DNA of 64,000 bases from Streptococcus oralis (GTDB lineage: Bacteria > Bacillota > Bacilli > Lactobacillales > Streptococcaceae): the NCBI RefSeq assembly GCF_002386345.1, contig NZ_CP023507.1, positions 62,001-126,000 on the forward strand. Direction: 5' to 3'. Each line of letters begins with the position of its first letter. Position 1 is the first letter of the stretch. The position numbers were made by a program, and so were the translations under genes. This document shows, in pieces, positions 57,108 to 63,043 of the stretch. Below the pieces are notes generated by a model. The model was not told the origin of the DNA, did no database searches, and was given only the letters and a program-made list of their open reading frames with translations.

Positions 57108-57136
57108 AAAGAGCACCTTCCGAGGTGTTCTTTTTT
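57108..57136 (+). terminator. Terminator after the internal att site
   Basis: GAGCACCT-TCC-GAGGTGTTC stem followed by T6. It lies in the 95-bp segment 57085-57179 which resembles neither neighbour. Confidence 0.7.
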
Positions 57137-57179
57137 ATATTTTCATACTAAATTGGTGTAATCTGACAAAGTCAGTTGC

Positions 57180-57224
57180 CTCAAAACGTTAATCAATACG
57201 ATTATATCAACATTTCAAAGCACT
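57180..57224 (+). repeat. Third att copy (outer attR)
   Basis: 44/45 identical to 47027-47071, which spans the last codons of rpsI, the stop and 32 bp beyond. Probably the original chromosomal sequence downstream of rpsI; it runs into a hairpin (AAGCAC / GGGTGCTT, to about 57252) that may be the native terminator. Confidence 0.7.
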
Positions 57225-57372
57225 CAAGAGTTTACCTCATGGGTGCTTTTCTGATGATTTTTAGCAAAATTCACACTATTGTTTCTTTGCATTCAACTCA
57301 AATCCTTCTGGTCAAATTATTAACAAATCTTCAAGAAGAGTGATTGGTGAAATAGGCTGTTTGAGGCTTTTA

Positions 57373-57381
57373 TGCTATACT
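57373..57381 (+). promoter_or_regulatory. Promoter of the first immunity-like gene
   Basis: Extended -10 TGC-TATACT, 111 nt upstream of the ATG at 57493. It differs from the TGA-TATAAT promoter repeated before the other four copies. Confidence 0.5.
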
Positions 57382-57492
57382 AGTTTTAATGACAATCTTC
57401 TATTTCTAAAGCAACAATAGATCCGTAATTTGTTTTTAATTAAGGAGTTTTGGATTGTAAGAGGGAGATGATATATCTGAAGGAGCATCAAT

Positions 57493-57915
57493 ATGAAAAA
57501 ACGTGCCTTGATTTTACTGGTTTTGTTCATTGTAGTATTTGGAGGAGGAGCATGGATGGCGCAGAAAACAAATCTATTCGGAGGAGTATTTCTTAGTCCG
57601 CGAGCCAAGCAGTTGGCTTATTTAAAGGAGCATGAAGAGGATATGGCTGATTTTGCGAAAGCTTTAAGTCCTAAAGTTGAAAGTGTTCAGTTTGATTGGG
57701 ATAGTATGAAAGTCGAAGTTATAGGAAACGGGACTCCGCAGGGTGGCGGGTATATTATAACATTGGACGGTAGAATCAATAATAATAAGGATACTGAATT
57801 TACATTAGGGATTCCTCTAAAACGAAATTTAAATGAAGTGCCTGAGGAACTGGTTATTTATGAAATGCAACCTATAAGAATTTTACGAGATGGAGGTTGG
57901 TTCTTATATGACTAA
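57493..57915 (+). CDS. Membrane-anchored immunity-like protein, copy 1
   Basis: 140 aa. A basic start and one membrane helix (about 4-22, no cysteine lipobox) place the rest outside the cell. The first 50 residues (GGGAWMAQKTNLFGG, FLSPRAKQLAYLKEHEE) are nearly constant through five copies; the outer domain varies but always has an IGNGTPQGGGY core. Family possibly DUF4944, which I recall from immunity proteins of staphylococcal secreted lipases; this needs confirming. Likely protects against the neighbouring lipase toxin family. The stop overlaps the toxin stub by 8 nt. Confidence 0.75.
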   Translation: MKKRALILLVLFIVVFGGGAWMAQKTNLFGGVFLSPRAKQLAYLKEHEEDMADFAKALSPKVESVQFDWDSMKVEVIGNGTPQGGGYIITLDGRINNNKDTEFTLGIPLKRNLNEVPEELVIYEMQPIRILRDGGWFLYD

Positions 57916-57976
57916 TAGTAATTTAAAAACCTTTGATAATTTTTACTCAAATTTAACAGCACTCATTCCCTATTGA
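57908..57976 (+). pseudogene. Toxin-start stub 1 (22 codons)
   Basis: ATG overlaps the end of immunity copy 1 (ATGACTAA). It encodes MTNSNLKTFDNFYSNL, matching the N-terminus of the intact toxin at 60119 (MTNSNLKDFDNFYANL), then TALIPY and a stop. It is the beheaded remnant of a toxin gene. Confidence 0.8.
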
Positions 57977-57981
57977 CTTAC

Positions 57982-58023
57982 AATACTTGCTAAAAGTATT
58001 TTTTTTTACAATTATGATATAAT
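57982..58023 (+). promoter_or_regulatory. Terminator-promoter joint 1
   Basis: AATACTT-GCTA-AAAGTATT hairpin with T7 (57982-58007) ends the first unit; a TGA-TATAAT extended -10 (58015-58023) starts the next. The same joint recurs at 58544, 59102 and 59653. Confidence 0.75.
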
Positions 58024-58055
58024 AAACTTAGATTCCGCTATATAGGAGGAAAAAG

Positions 58056-58478
58056 ATGAAAAAACGTACTTTACTTTGGCTAGTTATAGCCCTTGTAGTA
58101 TTTGGAGGAGGCGCATGGATGGCACAGGAAACAAATCTATTTGGAGGAGTATTTCTTAGTCCGCGAGCCAAGCAGTTGGCTTATCTAAAGGAACATGAAG
58201 AGGAGATGGCGAATTTTATAAAGTCTAGAAATCCTAAAGTCAAAAGTGTCCAATTTGATTGGGATAGTATGGAAGTTGAAGTTATAGGGAACGGCACCCC
58301 TCAAGGCGGAGGATATATTTTAATATTAGATGGTAAAGTAAATAATAATGAAAAGACGGAATTTACAATAGGATTTCCTCTAGAATATAATAGAAATAGT
58401 ATTCCTAATAGTAAGAAAATTTCTGAAATGCAACCGATAAGAGTTTTGAAAGATAATATATGGGAGATTTTTGACTAA
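58056..58478 (+). CDS. Membrane-anchored immunity-like protein, copy 2
   Basis: 140 aa, same layout as copy 1: membrane helix (about 4-22), then NLFGGVFLSPRAKQLAYLKEHEE and a variable outer domain with VEVIGNGTPQGGGYIL. Own extended -10 promoter and AGGAGG ribosome site. Closest to copy 1 in the outer domain. The end is overlapped by a TTG-initiated toxin stub that has lost one base. Confidence 0.75.
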   Translation: MKKRTLLWLVIALVVFGGGAWMAQETNLFGGVFLSPRAKQLAYLKEHEEEMANFIKSRNPKVKSVQFDWDSMEVEVIGNGTPQGGGYILILDGKVNNNEKTEFTIGFPLEYNRNSIPNSKKISEMQPIRVLKDNIWEIFD

Positions 58479-58538
58479 CAGTAACCTAAAACCTTTGATA
58501 ATTTTTACTCAAATTTAACAGCACTCATTCCCTATTGA
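58471..58538 (+). pseudogene. Toxin-start stub 2 (frameshifted)
   Basis: Starts with TTG like the intact toxin (TTGACTAACAGTAAC) but one A is missing in the AAAACC run, so the frame is broken after the seventh codon. More decayed than stubs 1, 3 and 4. Confidence 0.7.
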
Positions 58539-58543
58539 CTTAC

Positions 58544-58583
58544 AATACTTGCCAAAAGTATTTTTTTACATTCATGATATAAT
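58544..58583 (+). promoter_or_regulatory. Terminator-promoter joint 2
   Basis: AATACTT-GCCA-AAAGTATT hairpin plus T-run, then TGA-TATAAT (58575-58583). Confidence 0.75.
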
Positions 58584-58615
58584 AAACTTAGATTCCGTGA
58601 CATAGGAGGAAAGAG

Positions 58616-59038
58616 ATGAAAAAGCGTACTTTACTTTGTCTAGTTTTAGCTCTTGTAGTATTTGGAGGCGGAGCATGGGTGGCACAGAAAACAAATCTAT
58701 TTGGAGAAGTATTTCTTAGTCCGAGAGCAAAGCAGTTGGCATATCTGAAGGAGCATGAAGAAGAAATTGTAAAATTTGTAAAGTCTAAAAATTTAAAGAT
58801 TGAATCTGTTCAGATGGATTGGAATAGTTTAACTGTTGAACAGATAGGGAATGGAACTCCACAAGGTGGAGGTTATAATCTATCAGTGAAGGGTTCTTTT
58901 AATCATATAAAGGATTCTGACTTTACAATAGATTTTCGATTAAAAAATAAAAATGATGTGCCTTCAATAGATAGGATTGGTATGTATAGTCAGCCTAGAG
59001 TGTTAAAAAATGGAGGTTGGGACAAGTATGACGAATAG
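58616..59038 (+). CDS. Membrane-anchored immunity-like protein, copy 3
   Basis: 140 aa. Constant N-terminal half; the outer domain is the most diverged (SVQMDWNSLTVEQIGNGTPQGGGYNLSVKGSF in parts, YSQPRVLKNGGWDKYDE at the end). Such change confined to the outer domain fits matching to a different toxin variant. Own promoter; ends overlapping a toxin stub. Confidence 0.75.
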   Translation: MKKRTLLCLVLALVVFGGGAWVAQKTNLFGEVFLSPRAKQLAYLKEHEEEIVKFVKSKNLKIESVQMDWNSLTVEQIGNGTPQGGGYNLSVKGSFNHIKDSDFTIDFRLKNKNDVPSIDRIGMYSQPRVLKNGGWDKYDE

Positions 59039-59096
59039 TAATTTAAAAACCTTTGATAATTTTTACTCAAATTTAACACCATTCATTCCCAATTGA
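59028..59096 (+). pseudogene. Toxin-start stub 3 (22 codons)
   Basis: MTNSNLKTFDNFYSNL followed by TPFIPN and a stop. The ATG lies inside the end of immunity copy 3. Confidence 0.8.
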
Positions 59097-59101
59097 CTTA
59101 C

Positions 59102-59143
59102 AATACTTGCTAAAAGTATTTTTTTTTACATTCATGATATAAT
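59102..59143 (+). promoter_or_regulatory. Terminator-promoter joint 3
   Basis: AATACTT-GCTA-AAAGTATT hairpin plus T-run, then TGA-TATAAT (59135-59143). Confidence 0.75.
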
Positions 59144-59175
59144 ATACTTAGATTCCACTATATAGGAGGAAAGAG

Positions 59176-59586
59176 ATGAAAAAACGTACTTTACTTTGGC
59201 TAGTTATAGCCCTTGTAGTATTTGGAGGCGGAGCATGGATGGCGAAAGAAACAAATCTATTTCTAAGCCCACGAGCCAAGCAGTTGGCTTATCTAAAGGA
59301 GCATGAAGAGGATATGGCTGATTTTGTGAAAGCTTTAAGCCCTAAAGTGGAAAGTGTTCAATTTAATTGGGATAGTATGGAGGTTGGCCAAGTAGGGAAT
59401 GGAACTCCTCAAGGCGGTGGCTATATGTTGACACTTAGAGGAAAGGTAAATAATAATGATAAAACGAAATTTATGGTTGGATTTTCTTTAGACAATGATG
59501 CTAATGGCATACCAAAGGAATTTGGAATTTATGAAATGCAACCTATAAGAATTTATAGGGATGGGGGATGGTATTATTATGACTAA
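59176..59586 (+). CDS. Membrane-anchored immunity-like protein, copy 4
   Basis: 136 aa; four residues (GGVF) are missing between NLF and LSPRAKQ compared with the others. The outer domain is close to copy 1 (ADFVKALSPKVESVQFNWDSMEVGQVGNGTPQGGGY in parts) and ends GGWYYYD. Own promoter and AGGAGG; overlaps stub 4. Confidence 0.75.
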   Translation: MKKRTLLWLVIALVVFGGGAWMAKETNLFLSPRAKQLAYLKEHEEDMADFVKALSPKVESVQFNWDSMEVGQVGNGTPQGGGYMLTLRGKVNNNDKTKFMVGFSLDNDANGIPKEFGIYEMQPIRIYRDGGWYYYD

Positions 59587-59647
59587 TAGTAATTTAAAAA
59601 CCTTTGATAATTTTTACTCAAATTTAACAGCACTCATTCCCTATTGA
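59579..59647 (+). pseudogene. Toxin-start stub 4 (22 codons)
   Basis: MTNSNLKTFDNFYSNLTALIPY, identical at protein level to stub 1. The ATG lies inside the end of immunity copy 4. Confidence 0.8.
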
Positions 59648-59652
59648 CTTAC

Positions 59653-59692
59653 AATACTTGCTAAAAGTATTTTTTTACATTCATGATATAAT
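59653..59692 (+). promoter_or_regulatory. Terminator-promoter joint 4
   Basis: AATACTT-GCTA-AAAGTATT hairpin plus T-run, then TGA-TATAAT (59684-59692). This promoter would drive immunity copy 5 and the toxin operon. Confidence 0.75.
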
Positions 59693-59724
59693 ATACTTAG
59701 ATTCCACTATATAGGAGGAAAGAA

Positions 59725-60129
59725 ATGAAAAAACGTACTTTACTTTGGATAGTTTTAGCTCTTGTAGTATTTGGAGGAGGTGCATGGATGGCACAGAAAA
59801 CAAATTTATTTGGAGGAGTATTTCTTAGTCCGCGAGCCAAGCAGTTGGCTTATTTAAAGGAGCATGAAGAGGAGATTAAGGATTTTGTAAAATCTCAAAA
59901 TGCAAAGATAGAATCTGTTCAGATTGATTGGGATGAAACAATGTGGGAAAAAGTTGGAAATGGAACTCCACAAGGTGGAGGGGAAGTTGTGAGTATATTT
60001 GGTGAATTTAATAATATAGAAGAGTCGGATTGGAGTGTCATGTTTGAAATTGAAAATGAAAAAGTAATTTTTGATTCTATGATATTAAGCGGTCCGTTAC
60101 GTGTAGGAGGAAGAGGTTTTGACGAATAG
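59725..60129 (+). CDS. Membrane-anchored immunity-like protein, copy 5 (toxin-coupled)
   Basis: 134 aa. Constant N-terminal half; the outer domain (SVQIDWDETMWEKVGNGTPQGGGEVV in parts, ending RVGGRGFDE) differs clearly from copies 1, 2 and 4. The stop lies 11 nt inside the toxin gene, so the two are translated together. It is the best candidate for the cognate immunity protein of the intact lipase. Confidence 0.78.
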   Translation: MKKRTLLWIVLALVVFGGGAWMAQKTNLFGGVFLSPRAKQLAYLKEHEEEIKDFVKSQNAKIESVQIDWDETMWEKVGNGTPQGGGEVVSIFGEFNNIEESDWSVMFEIENEKVIFDSMILSGPLRVGGRGFDE

Positions 60130-61840
60130 TAATTTAAAAGATTTTGATAATTTCTATGCGAATTTAGCTCAGTCAGCCTATACTGGTAGACCAATAAAAT
60201 TTCCTTATGAATCTCAGAGAGAAAAAAATAGGGCTTTGTTAAATTCAGGTCAATCACTCTATTTCGATTTCTCTCAAGATACTAAGATTTATAACAAGGA
60301 TAAAAAAGAATGGGAAATCACTCCCGGCGGGAAACATCTTCCCCATAATGGTAAAGTCTACTTGCAGCCAGATCCTGATTTACATACTGTGGAAGATACG
60401 ATAAAACTTCAAGTTGGTGATCCTGGAGGAGGGGTTCACCAAGAAGAGTATCCTATCAAACGCTATCAAAAAGGACTCTTAACTGATGAGAGAGCTGGTT
60501 TTAATGCCTACTACTTAACGGATACGCCAACCTTAACTAAAGATACCAAGAAAACCTATATGACCATCCGCGGAAGTGATGCTATCAGTATAGAGAATTT
60601 GAACGACTGGATTGACAACGATGCTCAGTTTGCGCTCAACCATATCCATACGCCGCAAGCCAAGTTAGCAACAGTAGGAATGAAAACGAAAATCGCTGAG
60701 ATGCGCGAAAAGGCTCCAAATGCGACGATGGACATTGCAGCTCATTCCCTAGGAACCATTGTCTCTGCGCAAGGGGTAGCTGGCCTCAGTGATCAAGAAT
60801 TGGAGAAAATCGGCAAAGTGGTTCTCTTTGACGGTCCAGACACGACAAAGAGCTTAAAGAAAATGGGCCTCAGCGATGAGAAAATCAAAAAGATTAGCGA
60901 AAAAATCGAGTACTATGTCAATCCTTTTGATGTCGTGGGGATGCTCAATCGTGAGCATACCATTACTAAATTACCTGGGGACTCCGATGAACCACTTAAG
61001 AAACCCGTCGGTAAAGTCAATGTCCTTGTCCCCCTTCATTATACCCAAATTACTGATCCGGAAAGCTCCCATGACTTTGGTGTTTTCCAATCGGATGGAA
61101 AGGGAAATTTATTGACTGCGTCTGAGGATTTTCACCCAGAATTGCTCAGGGCAGGTGAAAAGCTAGCTCGATTGATTGCGACATCTTTGGATTCTCTCAG
61201 GGCTTTAGGAGTCGATGAAAATGTAGCAGCTAATATTTTAAATTCCATTATGAGAGGTGAGTTTAAAATAAAGGCAGCTATTGGTTATGGCGTTTACGAG
61301 AATTTTACAACTGAATATAGTAAGATTGTCGAAGAAGCTCGTCAGGAATCTATAAAGTGGGATCGTGAAGCTATTCCTCGTTATCAGGAACAACTGAGAA
61401 ATGGTAATCTTACAGGAGAAAAGAGAATTTTGGTCCGAGCTCAGTTGCTTCAGACAGCAGCCCAGTTGGCAAATTTTGACATGGAAGATAAAGTTAAATC
61501 TGTGAAAACCTTACTTTCAGATGCTAAGGAAGATATTCAAAATATGATAAAAGAAACAAGACAGACAGCGTTTGACATGGTTGGATATTTGTCAAGCTCA
61601 GAAGTTACGAATCTGCTTTCTGGTTTTGATACAACAAGCTTTTGGGATGAAGGCGTTGCAAGTGACACGAAGACTGCAGCAACATCCTTCCTGACACAAA
61701 TCGAGCAACTGGGGGAAAGCTTGGTTAAAGCTAGTGGTTCCTTTGAGACCATAGATACAGATAGTGCTGAAGATTTTAATAATCTATTGGCGGATGTAAA
61801 ACAAACATGGAGGGGAAAAAATGTTAGTCCTAACGGATGA
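60119..61840 (+). CDS. Type VII-secreted lipase-like toxin with reversed domain order
   Basis: 573 aa starting with TTG; the start is confirmed by the ATG-initiated stubs encoding the same first residues and by AGGAGGAAGAGG upstream. The N-terminal 350 residues form an alpha/beta hydrolase of the lipase class: nucleophile Ser210 in AAHSLGT, probable Asp271 in NPFDVVG and His318 in SSHDFG. Residues about 355-573 are long helices (coiled-coil pattern) without a signal peptide, like an LXG targeting domain but at the C-terminus. This reverse layout resembles the staphylococcal T7SS lipase TslA as I recall it. Overlaps its first partner gene by 20 nt. Likely attacks lipids of rival cells. Confidence 0.8.
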   Translation: MTNSNLKDFDNFYANLAQSAYTGRPIKFPYESQREKNRALLNSGQSLYFDFSQDTKIYNKDKKEWEITPGGKHLPHNGKVYLQPDPDLHTVEDTIKLQVGDPGGGVHQEEYPIKRYQKGLLTDERAGFNAYYLTDTPTLTKDTKKTYMTIRGSDAISIENLNDWIDNDAQFALNHIHTPQAKLATVGMKTKIAEMREKAPNATMDIAAHSLGTIVSAQGVAGLSDQELEKIGKVVLFDGPDTTKSLKKMGLSDEKIKKISEKIEYYVNPFDVVGMLNREHTITKLPGDSDEPLKKPVGKVNVLVPLHYTQITDPESSHDFGVFQSDGKGNLLTASEDFHPELLRAGEKLARLIATSLDSLRALGVDENVAANILNSIMRGEFKIKAAIGYGVYENFTTEYSKIVEEARQESIKWDREAIPRYQEQLRNGNLTGEKRILVRAQLLQTAAQLANFDMEDKVKSVKTLLSDAKEDIQNMIKETRQTAFDMVGYLSSSEVTNLLSGFDTTSFWDEGVASDTKTAATSFLTQIEQLGESLVKASGSFETIDTDSAEDFNNLLADVKQTWRGKNVSPNG

Positions 61841-62135
61841 GGATACCTTAATTACAAGAGAGCAACTCGATAGAGGCTTCAAAGAAAGAATGAAGGAACA
61901 AGAACGCCAAGCAGTCAGAGCCTTGGTAACTGCAAAAGAGTTGTCAATCCTTGCTAAAGGAACTGAGTTAACTAAAAAGTTGCAGGAAGCAGCCGCAGAT
62001 ATGCAAGAGTATGCTTCTAAGACCTATGTAAACAATATTAAGGGAGGATTTGAGGGCAAGGCCGCTGATGCTGCTGAAACTTACTTGACCCAGACCATGC
62101 AAACCCCTACTTTACAGAGTCCGATCAAAAGCTAG
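61821..62135 (+). CDS. Small helical T7SS partner protein 1 (Lap/Tla-like)
   Basis: 104 aa, mostly helical, ending in a segment with GGFEGKAADAAETYLTQTM, which recalls WXG100-like small partners of T7SS effectors (TIGR04197/DUF3130 type). Begins within the toxin gene (20-nt overlap), so it should be made in step with the toxin and bind its C-terminal helices for export. Assignment by context and shape. Confidence 0.65.
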   Translation: MLVLTDEDTLITREQLDRGFKERMKEQERQAVRALVTAKELSILAKGTELTKKLQEAAADMQEYASKTYVNNIKGGFEGKAADAAETYLTQTMQTPTLQSPIKS

Positions 62136-62148
62136 GAGAAAACTGGTC

Positions 62149-62457
62149 ATGGATAAAAAGGAACTTCAGAAACTAGAGGATGAGCATAATCGTAAATTAC
62201 GAGACTTAGAACGCTTGGAGATGGATTTGGATGATGATTTCCACAAGTTTAGCAGGGAGACGGATCATCTCCTAGAGGCGCTTTCCTATGCATGTAGAGA
62301 TAGTAGTTTTGCTGAAATTCAACCATATATCTTTGAGATAGAGAACAATTTGGATAACTATCATCAACTTTACAAGAGTCGTATAGAGAATGTGCTGGAA
62401 GCTCGCCATCAAGAGAATAAAAACTTTCATAGAAAGTTAGAAGAAAAGAACGTTTGA
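62149..62457 (+). CDS. Small coiled-coil T7SS partner protein 2
   Basis: 102 aa, highly charged and helical throughout (LQKLEDEHNRKLRDLERLEMD, then NVLEARHQENKNFHRKLEEK). It has the size and shape of the second LXG partner (DUF3958-like). 13 nt after partner 1. It probably completes a toxin-partner complex recognised by the secretion ATPase. Function inferred from position. Confidence 0.6.
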   Translation: MDKKELQKLEDEHNRKLRDLERLEMDLDDDFHKFSRETDHLLEALSYACRDSSFAEIQPYIFEIENNLDNYHQLYKSRIENVLEARHQENKNFHRKLEEKNV

Positions 62458-62650
62458 CAAATATACCTTATAAAAGAAGGATGATATGAATTTGTTATAG
62501 TTTGTTATTATAGATAAAAAAAGAAGTAATTATACAAGAAAAGCAGATAATTTAATCCTTCTTACTAGTTTTTAGATGGAAATAGCTCTTATTTTTTTAT
62601 AAATAGAATAAAAAATGAATTTTAAACTTGCAATTGAGGCAAATTATTGA

Positions 62651-62656
62651 TATAAT
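62651..62656 (+). promoter_or_regulatory. Extended -10 of esxA
   Basis: TGA-TATAAT 31 nt before the esxA ATG, so the secretion core has its own promoter separate from the toxin operon. The 230-nt gap between 62458 and 62687 contains no other gene. Confidence 0.6.
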
Positions 62657-62687
62657 GAGGTATTAAATTAATATAAAGGAGTTTCAC

Positions 62688-62972
62688 ATGGCTTTAATTC
62701 AATTAACAACAGAAGAATTGCGCACCTCTGCTCAAAAGTACACTCAAGGTTCTGAGGAAGTAAGACAAGTACTTCGCACATTGACTCAAGAGCAAAATAC
62801 TATCCGAGACAACTGGAAAGGTGCTGCTTTTGAGAGCTTTGATCGCCAATTCACAGAATTGTCTCCAAAAATTGAGGAGTTTGCAACTTTGCTTGATGAG
62901 ATCAATGCACAGTTGAACAAGGTTGCTGAAATTGTTGAGCAAAACGACCAAGATCTTGCATCACAAATTTAA
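62688..62972 (+). CDS. esxA: WXG100 protein EsxA of type VIIb secretion
   Basis: 94-aa helical hairpin protein. The WXG turn is visible as NWKGAAFESFDRQF (about 43-56) and the C-terminal helix ends EQNDQDLASQI. EsxA is the secreted hallmark of T7SS, acting as substrate and co-export factor. AAAGGAG before the ATG; own promoter. It is followed by esaA, the usual start of a Firmicutes ess operon. Confidence 0.95.
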   Translation: MALIQLTTEELRTSAQKYTQGSEEVRQVLRTLTQEQNTIRDNWKGAAFESFDRQFTELSPKIEEFATLLDEINAQLNKVAEIVEQNDQDLASQI

Positions 62973-63043
62973 TTTGTTATATAAGTGGCTTTAGGAGGGC
63001 GAGAGCCTTCCTATTTTTTATGATGGAGAAGATTTAAAGTAAT

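Larger units (their letters stand above)
57493..60129 (+). repeat. Tandem immunity array (five units of about 549-563 bp)
   Basis: Start-to-start distances are 563, 560, 560 and 549 bp. Each unit is immunity gene, overlapping toxin start, terminator, promoter. The breakpoint inside the toxin start is the same in the four stubs (after NFYSNLT), so one deletion was probably copied by unequal crossing-over. Confidence 0.85.

Noticed and set aside
57375-57608. Minus-strand 77-codon frame over the first immunity gene
   Set aside because: Antisense to the well-supported conserved N-terminus of the immunity family; no ribosome site.
57493-60129. Immunity paralogues as lipoproteins
   Set aside because: The N-terminal hydrophobic segments carry no lipobox cysteine; they look like uncleaved membrane anchors.
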